The notes under the pieces were generated by a model. That model did no database searches, was not told the origin of the DNA, and was given only the letters and a program-made list of their open reading frames with translations. From Eubacterium callanderi (GTDB lineage: Bacteria; Bacillota; Clostridia; Eubacteriales; Eubacteriaceae), in assembly GCF_900142645.1 (NCBI RefSeq), contig NZ_FRBP01000013.1, positions 84,144 to 148,143 of the forward strand: DNA of 64,000 nt, written 5' to 3'. The translations under genes and the position numbers were made by a program. This document shows positions 44,102-54,346 of this stretch, in pieces (position 1 is the first letter of the stretch; the number at the start of each line of letters is the position of its first letter).

Positions 44102-44902
44102 ATGAAAAATGTAAAAAGATTGATTGTTACTTTTTTGGCAGGAGCCTTAGTTTTTAGCTTTACCGCTTGCAGCACACAAAACAATGCACAAACAGGAGAC
44201 AGCACAGACAATATCAACCTGACCATTTCGGCAGCTGCCAGTTTAAAAAATGCCATGGAGGAGCTGACACCAATGTACGAGGAGGCCAGCAAAGGGCAGA
44301 CACTAACTTTTAATTATGGCGGTTCCGGTGATCTTCAGAAACAGATTGAGAATGGCGCGCCGGTGGATGTTTTTATTTCTGCTGCACAAAAGCAGATGGA
44401 CGCTTTGGAACAGGAGGGGCTTCTGGCAGATGGAACCCGTGAAGATTTGCTGAAAAACAATCTGGTTTTAATTGCGCCAAAGGGCAATGCGGAGATTACG
44501 GCCATTGAGGATCTTGGTACAGATAAAGCTGCCCGGGTAGCTTTAGGCGAACCGAGCGCAGTACCCGCCGGCCAATATGCGGAGGAAGCGCTGACCAGCC
44601 TTAACCTTTTAGACAGCGTTAAGGCAAAAGCGGTTTACGGTAAAGATGTTACACAGGTATTGACCTATGTAGAAAATGGAGAAGTGGATGCAGGGCTGGT
44701 CTACGAAACAGACGCAAAATCAGTCCCGGACAAGGTTACCATTGTCAGCAAAGTTCCAGAAAGCAGTTACAGAACCGTCGTTTATCCAATGGCTGTTCTT
44801 AAGGGCAGTACCCAGCAGGATGCAGCTAAAAATTTTGAAAGCTTTTTAAAAAGTGATGAAGCGAAAGCTGTTTTTAAAAAATACGGCTTTGAGTCCTTAT
44901 AA
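44102..44902 (+). CDS. modA: Molybdate-binding lipoprotein
   Basis: A 266-residue periplasmic-type binding protein. The signal peptide ends in a lipobox-like FTAC with C23 as the lipidated residue. The ligand site includes SAAASLKNAMEEL, NYGGSGDLQKQIENG and GEPSAVPAGQYA. Anchored outside the membrane, it feeds ModBC. It is last in the run that began at 34349; a terminator follows at 45028. Confidence 0.95.
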   Translation: MKNVKRLIVTFLAGALVFSFTACSTQNNAQTGDSTDNINLTISAAASLKNAMEELTPMYEEASKGQTLTFNYGGSGDLQKQIENGAPVDVFISAAQKQMDALEQEGLLADGTREDLLKNNLVLIAPKGNAEITAIEDLGTDKAARVALGEPSAVPAGQYAEEALTSLNLLDSVKAKAVYGKDVTQVLTYVENGEVDAGLVYETDAKSVPDKVTIVSKVPESSYRTVVYPMAVLKGSTQQDAAKNFESFLKSDEAKAVFKKYGFESL

Positions 44903-45027
44903 ATTAAAGATGAAATTTTAAAAGTAGATATTAAAAAACGGGGAATGCCGGATGCGTGTAATTTGTGTCCAACGAGGTGCTTGCTGTTAAACAATTAAAA
45001 TCACCCTCCCTAATTTTCTTTTTAGCG

Positions 45028-45056
45028 GCTCCCGGCTAAAGCACCGGGGGCTTTTT
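45028..45056 (+). terminator. Terminator after modA
   Basis: GCTCCCGG (45028-45035) pairs with CCGGGGGC (45044-45051), with one G-T pair, followed by five T. The rest of the 44903-45453 gap is AT-rich; apart from this and the ATPase promoter I see no gene in it. Confidence 0.8.
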
Positions 45057-45379
45057 GAGGTTAAAGTGATGGATGAAAATTGTGGTTGATTTTAGCGCAT
45101 TCCATGATTGTACAAAAAGAATAAAAGCCAATTTGTTTTTACGCATTGTTGCCATCACACTTGCTTATATATATTTAATAGGAAGATAAATTTAAATTAT
45201 CGTGGATTTTTGGTGTAAAAGGGTATAAAATATCAACGGAGTGAATATAATTTCATTCTGGGAATCCATTATTTATAAAAAGCCACGCTATTATTACTGA
45301 TTAGTGACTAAAGATACTACAATTATGAGCTTTTGTCTAAAATATGTAATTTAAACCATTTCAAAAATAAAAATAGTGG

Positions 45380-45407
45380 TTGCTTTGTATACACAAAGTG
45401 CTATAAT
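45380..45407 (+). promoter_or_regulatory. Promoter of the A/V-type ATPase operon
   Basis: TTGCTT (45380-45385) is 16 bases from a perfect TATAAT (45402-45407), about 46 bases before the first start codon. Confidence 0.65.
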
Positions 45408-45453
45408 GGGTTCAGACTAGAATTAATTTTTGAAGAAGGAGGTCGTTATTAGG

Positions 45454-45771
45454 ATGATAAATGAAGTGCTTCATCAGATTATCGATCTGGACAACCGGGC
45501 CAAAAAAATTAAAGCCAGCGCCACAGCCCGTGCGGAAAAAATCGTATCCGATACCAAAGACGAATTAAAAGAAGAAGAGACGAATGTTATCACCGCTGCA
45601 AAAGAAGAAAGTAAAAACAATTATGACGTTGAAATCAGGAAAGCTGAAGAAGAGAAAGATAACGCCATAAAAGAAATGTCTAGCTCGATTAAATCATTGC
45701 GAGAGCAGTATGAAAGTGCAAAAAAAGAAAGTGCTAAAAGAGTTTTGGACGAACTGTTTCAGTCGATCTGA
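45454..45771 (+). CDS. A/V-type ATPase peripheral-stalk subunit (G/H type)
   Basis: A 105-residue, almost wholly helical protein with the charged heptad pattern of a coiled coil (KASATARAEKIVSDTKDELK onward). It matches the stalk subunit that pairs with subunit E and holds the stator in A/V-type ATPases. First gene of the operon. The ATG at 45454 follows a full AAGGAGGT at ten bases; the TTG at 45430 lies before that site and is unlikely. Confidence 0.8.
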   Translation: MINEVLHQIIDLDNRAKKIKASATARAEKIVSDTKDELKEEETNVITAAKEESKNNYDVEIRKAEEEKDNAIKEMSSSIKSLREQYESAKKESAKRVLDELFQSI

Positions 45772-45806
45772 TTCTTGAAAAATTTAAAGAAAAGTAGTGA
45801 AGATTA

Positions 45807-46856
45807 ATGGCGAATAGTAATCATGCGTGTGTGAACACGAAATTATTGGCAATGAAGTCAAAGATGCTTGGAACTCAGGATTACGAGGCGCTGATTAAAG
45901 CCCCTTCGCTGGATGACCTTTTTTATTACCTGAAGGACAATACCTATTACGGGCCATTTCTGGAGGAGGTTCACACGGACCATCTTCACCGCCTGGAACT
46001 GGAAGTGCCCCTCACCCGGATGAAGATTTATGAAATTGAGAAGCTGATGCATTATCTGCAGGGAGAAGAAAAGACCTTTGTAAAAACTTTGCTGATCCGT
46101 TCAGATATTGAAAGCCTTCGTGTTTTGATCCGCGGGATTGCCCGTGGCGATAATCTTGAAGAGCTCGCCGGGTTTCTGGTCTATTCAGAAAAGTACACAA
46201 ACATACCCTTTGACAAATTGGTAAAAACAAAAGATTGGGACAGCTTTAAAAAAGCCCTGGTCGGCACAGATTATTATCGTCTTCTCGAAATCTACAAGCA
46301 GGTAACCGTAGAGGATGACCTCTTTCCCATTGAAAAAGGGCTGGAACGCTATTACTACGATAAGCTGAAGAACAACCTGAACAAGCTGGATCAGAAGAAG
46401 AACAAGGACCTTATCAAGACAACGCGTGAGGGCATTGATCTTTTAAACCTGGTTTGGTTTTATCGTGGGAAGAAGTTCTACCACCTTTCCCGTGAGGAGC
46501 TGCTGGCCTATGCGCTGCGCGGCGGTCTTAAGATTAAAGAGAAAGATATTCAGCATATGAGTGAGATCAAAAACATGGATGCCCTCCATGAAGTGATGAA
46601 ATCCTACAGTGAATATGCTTTTCTGTTTAATCATTCGAAAACACTGGACCTGTATATGGAAAGAAGACGTGAGCGATTTATGTACTATGCCTATCTGAAG
46701 CTGTTTAACGGAACAGAAGCTGGCCTGGGAAAAGTCGTTGCATTCATACGGCTCATTGAATACGAAATTGAGGATATTACCTCCATTATCGAAAGCAAGC
46801 GCTACCGTATGTCTGTAGAAGAAACAGAAAAATTTTTAATCAGATCTTTTGAATAA
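45807..46856 (+). CDS. ntpC: A/V-type ATPase subunit C (central stalk d-like)
   Basis: A 349-residue subunit C/AC39-type protein (TKLLAMKSKMLGTQDYEAL; YEIEKLMHYLQGEEK; late VVAFIRLIEYEIEDITSIIE). It sits as a funnel linking the rotor shaft to the membrane ring. Its place as second gene, before subunit I, differs from the Enterococcus ntp order, where it follows E. Confidence 0.9.
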   Translation: MANSNHACVNTKLLAMKSKMLGTQDYEALIKAPSLDDLFYYLKDNTYYGPFLEEVHTDHLHRLELEVPLTRMKIYEIEKLMHYLQGEEKTFVKTLLIRSDIESLRVLIRGIARGDNLEELAGFLVYSEKYTNIPFDKLVKTKDWDSFKKALVGTDYYRLLEIYKQVTVEDDLFPIEKGLERYYYDKLKNNLNKLDQKKNKDLIKTTREGIDLLNLVWFYRGKKFYHLSREELLAYALRGGLKIKEKDIQHMSEIKNMDALHEVMKSYSEYAFLFNHSKTLDLYMERRRERFMYYAYLKLFNGTEAGLGKVVAFIRLIEYEIEDITSIIESKRYRMSVEETEKFLIRSFE

Positions 46857-46876
46857 GATGTGAAAGGAAGTATTAT

Positions 46877-48844
46877 ATGGCTATAGAAAATGTTATGATG
46901 ATGAACGTTGTAGGCAAAATAAACTACGTCGACCGTTTCGCTAAAGACATTTTTCTTTTCAATGATATCCAGATTGTTGATGCCATGAACGAAATTGATA
47001 CCGGGCGTTTTACTTTGCCAGTCTGCGAAGAAAACATCGGTGAGCTGCTGGGATTTGCCCAGCTCGTTCCTGGCGAGAACATGGTGGATGAGAAGATTTT
47101 TGTGCAGAAGGTACAAAAATTAAATGAGCTTTACGACAATAAGCTGACCCTGGATACAAAAGCCCTGTCCAAAAAGGAATACGACCTTGGTGAAATTCTT
47201 GAAAAAGCCGATCGTTTCCAAAACTATCTGGATACGGAATTTGAAAATCTTGGAAAAGCGCGGGAAGAACTTAAAAAAGTTAACACGAGTATTGAAGCCT
47301 ACGAATACATCAAAAATATTGATGTAAAGATGGAAGATTTAAACAACATGGAATACTTCACCTATACCATCGGCTCTGTCTCTAAAGACAACGCGGCCAG
47401 GTTAAAGAGTATTTACAACACGGTTACTTCCATTGTGTTCCATGTGGGGGACACCAGCCAGAACGAAGAGGTCTTTCTGATTATTTCACCTAAGGATTTT
47501 GAGGTGGAGACCAACCGTATTTTAAAGGCGTTGAATTTCAAGCTGGTTGAAGGCTATGACGATGCTTATGTAAAAGTACCGGGAGATATTTTAACAGACC
47601 TGGGGCTTGAGAAAGTAAAACTGGAAAAAACAATTTTCGAAAATGAAACGTTGCTTAGAAAACACCGCGATGAAAACAGAGTGGAAGCAGAAGAAGTTTT
47701 TAATGTGCTCACACTTTATGCAAACTTGAATATCATTAAAAAGTACATGGCTTTCAGCGATGAAAACTTCTATTTTTCCGGCTGGGTCTCCAAAAAAGAC
47801 AGAGCGGCCCTGGAAAAGATCGCTGCGCAGTATGACAATATGATTGTCATGTTCACCGATCCCGACGCGGCCAACAAACCGCCGACAAAAATGAAAAACA
47901 ACTGGGTTTTCAGGCCCTTTGAGACACTGGTAAAAATGTACGGGGTGCCAGCATATAATGAGTTAGATCCCACCCCATTTCTCAGTATCACATATTTATT
48001 TTGCTTTGGGTATATGTTTGGGGATGTAGGCCAAGGTCTTGTCCTATTACTGGCCGGCTATATCTTAGGCAAACGGGGAGTAGAATTGGGGCATGTTATT
48101 GCACGGATGGCATGCAGTTCCATTATTTTTGGCTTCATATACGGAAGTATATTTGGTAATGAGTCGATTCTGCCGACACTTTGGGTCAGACCTTTTGAAA
48201 ACATCAATACGGTGCTTTTGACGGCAGTTGTGATCGGTGTGGTTATGCTGTTTATTGCTTATCTGTACAGCATCATCAACAAGCTGCGAGCGGGGGACAT
48301 TAAAGAAGGACTCTTTGGCAAGAATGGTATTGCCGGCTTTGTCCTTTATATCAGCATCTTGTTGTGCGCGCTCTGCGCTACGGGGATCATCCCGGGCGGC
48401 AGTGCCTTTACACCGTTTTTGGCAGTTCTTGCAGTCGCGTTGGTCATCTTGGTGCTGCTGCGTGAGCCTATCGCCAATACCATCAGAAAAAGAAAATTAT
48501 ATGATACATCCGCAGGGGATTATTATGTGGAAAGCGGATTTGAGCTTTTTGAAATGCTGCTGGCCATGCTCAGCAACACCCTGTCGTTTATCAGAGTCGG
48601 GGCCTTCGCGCTGACTCACGTTGGACTGTTTATGGCATTTGAAACTCTGGCCACAATGGTGGGCGGCGGTTTCGGCGGTGTGATTGTTCTGATCATTGGT
48701 AATGTTTTAATCATCGTGCTGGAAGGTCTGATCGACTTTATCCAGTGCCTGAGATTACAGTTCTATGAACTGTTCAGTAAGTATTATACAGGCGACGGGG
48801 AAGAATTCGTCCCTCTGAGCAGTGAAATCAGAAACACACTTTAA
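46877..48844 (+). CDS. ntpI: A/V-type ATPase membrane subunit I (a-like)
   Basis: A 655-residue protein. The N-terminal half (1-340) is a soluble coiled-coil arm. The C-terminal half has seven to eight membrane segments, starting at TPFLSITYLFCFGYMFGDVGQG and including LSNTLSFIRVGAFALTHVG, where the conserved arginine contacts the rotor glutamate. It forms the ion half-channels. Confidence 0.95.
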   Translation: MAIENVMMMNVVGKINYVDRFAKDIFLFNDIQIVDAMNEIDTGRFTLPVCEENIGELLGFAQLVPGENMVDEKIFVQKVQKLNELYDNKLTLDTKALSKKEYDLGEILEKADRFQNYLDTEFENLGKAREELKKVNTSIEAYEYIKNIDVKMEDLNNMEYFTYTIGSVSKDNAARLKSIYNTVTSIVFHVGDTSQNEEVFLIISPKDFEVETNRILKALNFKLVEGYDDAYVKVPGDILTDLGLEKVKLEKTIFENETLLRKHRDENRVEAEEVFNVLTLYANLNIIKKYMAFSDENFYFSGWVSKKDRAALEKIAAQYDNMIVMFTDPDAANKPPTKMKNNWVFRPFETLVKMYGVPAYNELDPTPFLSITYLFCFGYMFGDVGQGLVLLLAGYILGKRGVELGHVIARMACSSIIFGFIYGSIFGNESILPTLWVRPFENINTVLLTAVVIGVVMLFIAYLYSIINKLRAGDIKEGLFGKNGIAGFVLYISILLCALCATGIIPGGSAFTPFLAVLAVALVILVLLREPIANTIRKRKLYDTSAGDYYVESGFELFEMLLAMLSNTLSFIRVGAFALTHVGLFMAFETLATMVGGGFGGVIVLIIGNVLIIVLEGLIDFIQCLRLQFYELFSKYYTGDGEEFVPLSSEIRNTL

Positions 48845-48906
48845 TCAAAATAACATGATCAATATTTCTATCCCTGATGGGATACACGAAGAAAAAGGAG
48901 TTTAAA

Positions 48907-49341
48907 ATGAGTATTTTAACAATTATTACAATTTTAGCTGGTCTTTTAGTTCTGGCAACCATTGCCGGTGGTGTTTATTTTATTTATAAGGACTGCACCT
49001 CTGAACAGAGCCGCCTGAAAAAGTTTTTAAGATTTAATTTAGCCGGATTTATCCCGACTATGGCTGCTGCTTTAATTATGTTTGCTCCATCTGCTGTTGC
49101 TGCTGCTACCAATCCTGCCGGCATGTCCGACGCTGGTCTGGGCTACATTGGCGCCGCACTGTCTACCGGTTTGGCCTGTGTGGGTGCAGGTTACGCTGTT
49201 GGTGTCGTTGGTTCCGCCGCTCTTGGCGCTGTATCCGAAAATGAAAAGATTCTTGGTAAAACTCTGATCTACGTAGGCCTGGCTGAAGGGGTTGCCATTT
49301 ACGGATTAATTATCTCTATCATGATCATCGGTAGTCTCTAA
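48907..49341 (+). CDS. ntpK: A/V-type ATPase rotor subunit K (c-like)
   Basis: A 144-residue membrane protein with four hydrophobic segments. Only the last pair (residues 76-142) has the glycine-rich helix hairpin GYIGAALSTGLACVGAGYAVG and the ion-binding E127 in YVGLAEGVAIYG. The first pair has no carboxylate or glycine pattern. The residue after E127 is glycine rather than the serine or threonine common in sodium-binding rings. ATG 48907 has AAAGGAG upstream. Confidence 0.9.
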   Translation: MSILTIITILAGLLVLATIAGGVYFIYKDCTSEQSRLKKFLRFNLAGFIPTMAAALIMFAPSAVAAATNPAGMSDAGLGYIGAALSTGLACVGAGYAVGVVGSAALGAVSENEKILGKTLIYVGLAEGVAIYGLIISIMIIGSL

Positions 49342-49361
49342 GCCTTTAAGGATATGACAAA

Positions 49362-49664
49362 ATGAAATCTTTTGTGATCAGCGAAAATCGTGATTCCTAT
49401 TTAGGCATGAAATTAGCTGGAATCGAAGGCGCCTACGTCAGAGATCAGGAAACCATTGAAAGTACGTTTAAAGAAGCCCTCAAGAACAAGGAAATCGGCA
49501 TTATCTTTCTGACCGAAAAGGCTTATTTAATGATCGAGGATCTCGTACTGGATACCAAAAAAAAGGTTCTCTTCCCTTTGATCACGGTCATACCGGACCG
49601 CTATGGTTATCAGAGAGAGCAGGGAATCATCACCCAATATATTAAAGAATCCGTAGGATTGTAA
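49362..49664 (+). CDS. ntpG: A/V-type ATPase subunit F
   Basis: A 100-residue CheY-like subunit F (FVISENRDSYLGMKLAGIEG; GIIFLTEKAYLMIEDLV; late REQGIITQYIKESVGL), part of the rotating shaft with subunit D. It lies 20 bases after the K gene. Confidence 0.92.
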   Translation: MKSFVISENRDSYLGMKLAGIEGAYVRDQETIESTFKEALKNKEIGIIFLTEKAYLMIEDLVLDTKKKVLFPLITVIPDRYGYQREQGIITQYIKESVGL

Positions 49665-49676
49665 GGAAGTGAACAC

Positions 49677-50294
49677 ATGATATCAGTTGAAGAAAAACTT
49701 GGTGTCTTTACACAATATCTCCTAAGGAAACAACGCGAATGGGGCAAGCAGACCATCAATACAGCGAAGGATAAAAAGCTGGAAATGGTGAAGGCTTCTG
49801 GTGAAAAAATCAAGGAAGAAAAACGCAGTATCGAAGAACGCGGTTACCACGTTATTTTCCGTGATAAGAACAAAATCATCGCCCAGGGTAAAAACACTGC
49901 AAAAACAGAGCTTTTGGAAGAAAAAAGCCGTATTTTGGAGGATTTTAAACAGGCGGTGCTGGATGAAGCCAGAAATTATGTCGGCACAGAAATCTACCGC
50001 GGTTACCTTGTAAAATGTCTGGAAAAGGTTCCGAGCATTTTGAGAGACCGCAGGGATATCATTATTTTTGTAAATGACCCGGACAGTGCGTTTGTCAAAC
50101 AAAACGCCTCAAAGGTTCTGCCCGATTACACCATCACATTTGATGCATTACCTGCAGGCACCATTGGGGGCATTGTAGTCAGAGACACAGACAATCGTAT
50201 AAATTGTGACTTTACCGTTGAAAATCTTGTTCGTACCAACTACAAGACAATCGGTATGCACTTAAATGAAGTAATGGAAAAGCAGGTGGGTTAA
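49677..50294 (+). CDS. ntpE: A/V-type ATPase peripheral-stalk subunit E
   Basis: A 205-residue protein: a long basic and acidic helix (1-100) followed by a small globular end with IIIFVNDPDSAFV and GGIVVRDTDNRINCDFTVENLV, typical of subunit E. It forms the stator stalk with the G/H-type subunit at 45454. GGAAGTG precedes the ATG. Confidence 0.9.
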   Translation: MISVEEKLGVFTQYLLRKQREWGKQTINTAKDKKLEMVKASGEKIKEEKRSIEERGYHVIFRDKNKIIAQGKNTAKTELLEEKSRILEDFKQAVLDEARNYVGTEIYRGYLVKCLEKVPSILRDRRDIIIFVNDPDSAFVKQNASKVLPDYTITFDALPAGTIGGIVVRDTDNRINCDFTVENLVRTNYKTIGMHLNEVMEKQVG

Positions 50295-52082
50295 TTGAGT
50301 AATGAAGTAAAGAATGAAGTAAAAGGCGTTATTTCAGGCATCAACGGACCCGTTGTTACAGGAACCAATATGACCGCCTTCCAAATGCGTGAAATGGTCA
50401 TGGTTGGCAAGAAAAAGCTGATCGGTGAAGTCATTGTACTGGACGGCGACATCGGAACGATCCAGGTATATGAAGAAACCGAAGGCCTGATGCCCGGCGA
50501 GGAAATCCTGTCAACCGGGATGCCTTTAAGCGTAAAGCTTGGACCGGGGATGCTAAAAAATATGTTCGATGGTATCCAGCGTCCGCTGGAAAAAATTCAG
50601 GAAATCTCACCGGTGTTTATCCCGGAAGGGATCGGCCTGATGTCCATTGATGAAGAAAAAATGTGGGATTACAAAGCCAGACTGAGTGTTGGCGATACCG
50701 TAAAACCCGGACAGATTTTTGGGACTGTACAGGAAACCCTGATGATTGAGCACCGCCTCATGGTGCCGCCGAACGTAAAGGGCACTGTTGTGGAAGCCAG
50801 AGAAGACGGCAGTTACAATATCGAAACAGTATTGGTTGTTGTTGAGGATGAAAGAAAGAGACGGCACGAGCTCAAAATGTACCAGGAATGGCCGGTAAGA
50901 ACACCGCGCCCAACCAGGTTCAGAAGAGAGCCGGAAAAACCACTGGTCACCGGCCAGCGTATCATTGACTTTTTCTTCCCCATTGCCAAGGGCGGTACAG
51001 CAGCTATCCCTGGTGGTTTCGGTACAGGTAAGACCACAACCCAGCATCAGCTGGCCAAATGGTCTGATGCGGATATTATTATTTATATCGGCTGCGGCGA
51101 ACGTGGGAATGAAATGACCGAGGTTATCGAAGATTTCCCAGGCCTCATCGACCCGAAATCCGGCGAATCCATCATGGAACGTACGGTTATGATCGCCAAC
51201 ACCTCAAATATGCCGGTTGCGGCCCGTGAAGCCAGTATCTACACCGGCATCACCATGGCAGAATATTTCAGAGACATGGGCTATGACGTGGCCATGATGG
51301 CAGACTCCACCTCCCGTTGGGCAGAAGCCCTGCGTGAAATCTCCGGCCGTCTGGAAGAAATGCCGGCTGAAGAAGGTTATCCGGCCTATCTCTCATCCCG
51401 TATCGCAGAGTTCTACGAACGCGCAGGCTCTGTAGACACCTTGTGCGGGGAAGAGGGCTCTATCAGTATTGTCGGCGCCGTATCACCGGCTGGCGGGGAC
51501 TTCTCAGAACCTGTTACCGAAAATACCAAGCGCTATGTCAACACCTTCCTGGCGCTGGATAAGAACCTGGCTTACGCCCGCCACTATCCTGCCATCAACT
51601 GGATGGAAAGCTATTCCGGCTATGTGAAGCTGCTGACGGACTGGTATGAAGATAACGTGGCGGAGGACAGCATCCAGCTTCGGAATAAAATGCTGGATCT
51701 TCTGTTTCAGGAAAACAAGCTTCAGGAAATGGTTATGCTCATCGGTGAAGACGCGCTGCCAGATGACCAGCGCTGGGTACTCAGTATCGCCAAGCTCATC
51801 CGAGTCGGCTTCCTGCAGCAGAATACCTTTGACGATACCGATACCTATGTACCGCTTGAAAAACAGTACCGCATGTTAAAGATTATGGATTATCTTTATG
51901 AAAAAGGGCTGGTTGGCCTGAAGCAGGGGATACCGACATCTGTGCTGTACAATGAAAAAATCTTTGATGATGTCATCAAGATGAAATACAATATTCCGAA
52001 TGATGATTTTAGTGGTATTGATGTCCTGAGACAGGATATTGATGAATACTACGATGATCTCATGCGCAGATATCAGGATTAA
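50295..52082 (+). CDS. ntpA: A/V-type ATPase catalytic subunit A
   Basis: A 595-residue catalytic subunit with the Walker A loop [18 protein letters not shown] (about residue 240), the [19 protein letters not shown] catalytic block and the A-type non-homologous region (residues 115-190). It starts with TTG directly after the subunit E stop; AGCAGGTGG lies upstream. Confidence 0.96.
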   Translation: MSNEVKNEVKGVISGINGPVVTGTNMTAFQMREMVMVGKKKLIGEVIVLDGDIGTIQVYEETEGLMPGEEILSTGMPLSVKLGPGMLKNMFDGIQRPLEKIQEISPVFIPEGIGLMSIDEEKMWDYKARLSVGDTVKPGQIFGTVQETLMIEHRLMVPPNVKGTVVEAREDGSYNIETVLVVVEDERKRRHELKMYQEWPVRTPRPTRFRREPEKPLVTGQRIIDFFFPIAKGGTAAIPGGFGTGKTTTQHQLAKWSDADIIIYIGCGERGNEMTEVIEDFPGLIDPKSGESIMERTVMIANTSNMPVAAREASIYTGITMAEYFRDMGYDVAMMADSTSRWAEALREISGRLEEMPAEEGYPAYLSSRIAEFYERAGSVDTLCGEEGSISIVGAVSPAGGDFSEPVTENTKRYVNTFLALDKNLAYARHYPAINWMESYSGYVKLLTDWYEDNVAEDSIQLRNKMLDLLFQENKLQEMVMLIGEDALPDDQRWVLSIAKLIRVGFLQQNTFDDTDTYVPLEKQYRMLKIMDYLYEKGLVGLKQGIPTSVLYNEKIFDDVIKMKYNIPNDDFSGIDVLRQDIDEYYDDLMRRYQD

Positions 52083-52093
52083 GGAGGCACAGT

Positions 52094-53479
52094 ATGCAGA
52101 GAGAATATCTAAAAATAGACAACATTAACGGGCCTCTTATTCTGATCACAGACGTTGAGGATGTTTTTTACGGCGAGGTTGTAAACATTCAGGACCAGGC
52201 CACCGGCGAAGTGAAAAAGGGGAAGGTCATCAAAATTGATGGCACGACCATCACCGTCCAGGTGTTCCAGTCCACAGCCGGCCTGGCAGCAGAAAACAGC
52301 GTTACCCGCTTTACAGGCGACGCCTTTAAAATCCCAATGTCCATGGACCTCATGGGCCGTGTGTTTAACGGGATTGGAGAGCCCATTGATAACGGTGCGG
52401 ATATCTTCAGTACCATTGAATCCAATATCAACGGGGCGCCCATCAACCCCATGAGCCGTGAATACCCGCGTAACTTTATTCAGACGGGTATCTCCGCTAT
52501 CGACGTGCTGATGACCCTTATCCGTGGCCAGAAGCTGCCGATCTTCTCCGGAAACGGCTTGTCACATAACGAGCTGGCCGCGCAGATCGTGCGTCAGGCA
52601 AAGCTGAGTGACGACGTGGACGAACAGTTCGCCATTGTGTTTGCCGCCATTGGTGTTAAGCACGATGATGAAAAGTTCTTCCGCAAAACCTTCGAGGAAG
52701 CCAATGTCATGGACCGGGTTGTCATGTTTGTCAACTATGCCGATGACCCGGTAGCAGAAAGAAACACCGCGCCGCGGTGTGCGCTGACGGTTGCCGAATA
52801 TCTGGCTTTCCAGAAAGACATGCACATTCTGGTTGTCATGAGCGATATTACCGCTTACTGCGAGGGCTTACGTGAAATTTCCTCCGCCCGTGAAGAAGTA
52901 CCAAGCCGTAAGGGCTACCCTGGCTACATGTACTCCGACCTGGCGGCACTGTACGAACGCGCTGGTATGCTAAAGAGCAGCAAGGGTTCGATTACCTTCC
53001 TGCCGATTCTGACCATGCCGAATGATGATATCACCCACCCGATTCCTGACTTAACCGGTTATATTACCGAAGGCCAGATCGTGTTGGGACGTGATTTGTT
53101 CCAGCGGAGTATTTATCCGCCAATTGATGTCCTGCCATCCCTCTCCCGTCTTATGAAGGACGGTATCGGGGAGGGGTACACCCGTGAAGACCATCAGGAT
53201 CTGGCCAACCAGCTGTTTGCCGCTTATTCCAGAGTGCAGGAAGTCCGTGACCTGTCCCAGATTATGGGTGAGGATGACCTTTCCGAAACTGATAAGCTGT
53301 ATATGGAGTTTGGCCGCGCCTTTGAAGATGAATTCCTGAGCCAGGACTTTGATGAAAACCGGACCATTTATGAAAGTCTGGACCTTGGCTGGAAGCTGTT
53401 AACCATTCTGCCAGTCACAGAGCTTGACCGTCTGAGTCCAAAACTGATCGAAAAATATCTGCCAAAGAAGAATGCGTAG
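52094..53479 (+). CDS. ntpB: A/V-type ATPase regulatory subunit B
   Basis: A 461-residue non-catalytic nucleotide-binding subunit. The P-loop position reads [15 protein letters not shown], lacking the lysine as in other B subunits. [21 protein letters not shown] and [21 protein letters not shown] are present. TAAGGAGGC lies just before the ATG. Confidence 0.96.
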   Translation: MQREYLKIDNINGPLILITDVEDVFYGEVVNIQDQATGEVKKGKVIKIDGTTITVQVFQSTAGLAAENSVTRFTGDAFKIPMSMDLMGRVFNGIGEPIDNGADIFSTIESNINGAPINPMSREYPRNFIQTGISAIDVLMTLIRGQKLPIFSGNGLSHNELAAQIVRQAKLSDDVDEQFAIVFAAIGVKHDDEKFFRKTFEEANVMDRVVMFVNYADDPVAERNTAPRCALTVAEYLAFQKDMHILVVMSDITAYCEGLREISSAREEVPSRKGYPGYMYSDLAALYERAGMLKSSKGSITFLPILTMPNDDITHPIPDLTGYITEGQIVLGRDLFQRSIYPPIDVLPSLSRLMKDGIGEGYTREDHQDLANQLFAAYSRVQEVRDLSQIMGEDDLSETDKLYMEFGRAFEDEFLSQDFDENRTIYESLDLGWKLLTILPVTELDRLSPKLIEKYLPKKNA

Positions 53480-53489
53480 GTGATCATTT

Positions 53490-54116
53490 ATGGCCATTAA
53501 AATCACGCCGACTAAGGCAAATTTAATCAAGTCGAAGTCAAGCCTGGCCTTTTCAACCAAAGGGTATAACCTGCTCGATAAAAAGCGGACCGTCCTGATT
53601 CAGGAAATCATGAAGCTGGTCAAGCAGTCCGAGGAGATCGAACAGCAAATCACCGAAATTTTTAAGGAAGCTTATATTGCATTACAGCAGGTAACCATCA
53701 GCATGGGCCTCAACCACGTTGAGGAATATGCCTTGTCCATCCCGCAGGAGGAAGACTTCGACGTTCGTACCCGAAGCGTCATGGGCGTCGATATTCCAGA
53801 GATCGTGGATAACGTGGACAAGAATAAAAATTTCAGCCTGCCCTATGGCTTCCATGAAAATAATCCGGCCCTGGATGTGGCCATCGAGAAATTTAACGAG
53901 GTTAAGCATCTATCCTATAAATTGGCAGAAATCGAGAGTACAGCCTTCAAGCTGTCCATTGAGATCAAAAAAACACAGAAAAGTGCCAATGCTCTGGATA
54001 AAATTCAGATTCCAAAGCTTAAGGATCAAATTAAATACATCGAAGAAAGCATCGAAGAAAAAGACAGGGAAGAGAACTTCCGTATTAAAAAGGTCAAAAA
54101 ACATAATCAATCATAA
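53490..54116 (+). CDS. ntpD: A/V-type ATPase subunit D (central shaft)
   Basis: A 208-residue subunit D. Long N- and C-terminal helices pack as a coiled coil (ITPTKANLIKSKSSLAFSTK; ALDKIQIPKLKDQIKYIEES). It is the rotating axle inside the A3B3 head. Last gene of the operon, ended by the hairpin at 54128. Confidence 0.94.
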   Translation: MAIKITPTKANLIKSKSSLAFSTKGYNLLDKKRTVLIQEIMKLVKQSEEIEQQITEIFKEAYIALQQVTISMGLNHVEEYALSIPQEEDFDVRTRSVMGVDIPEIVDNVDKNKNFSLPYGFHENNPALDVAIEKFNEVKHLSYKLAEIESTAFKLSIEIKKTQKSANALDKIQIPKLKDQIKYIEESIEEKDREENFRIKKVKKHNQS

Positions 54117-54127
54117 CGTAACGTTAC

Positions 54128-54153
54128 AAAAACCACCGAATTTGGTGGTTTTT
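54128..54153. terminator. Terminator of the ATPase operon
   Basis: AAAAACCACC (54128-54137) pairs with GGTGGTTTTT (54144-54153) around a six-base loop. Confidence 0.85.
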
Positions 54154-54229
54154 GTTATTGTAGCGGTTTTCTAGACTGCCCTTACAAAGTCGGCCGATTT
54201 TTTTGAAATTGTTACAATATTAAGATTTA

Positions 54230-54258
54230 TTGACACTTTAGTTGAATTTTGATAAAAT
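54230..54258 (+). promoter_or_regulatory. Promoter of the 3D-domain protein gene
   Basis: TTGACA (54230-54235) is 17 bases from TAAAAT (54253-54258), about 90 bases before the chosen start. Confidence 0.7.
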
Positions 54259-54346
54259 TTATAGTGAAATTATTATTTTTTCTATTATACTTTCAACTGT
54301 TTTTCTAAAAGAAGAGCATGAGAAAATGAAAGGAAGCAATTATCTT

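Noticed and set aside
54117..54127. Palindrome GTAACGTTAC after ntpD
   Set aside because: It is only 10 bases and next to the terminator; too short to support a site.
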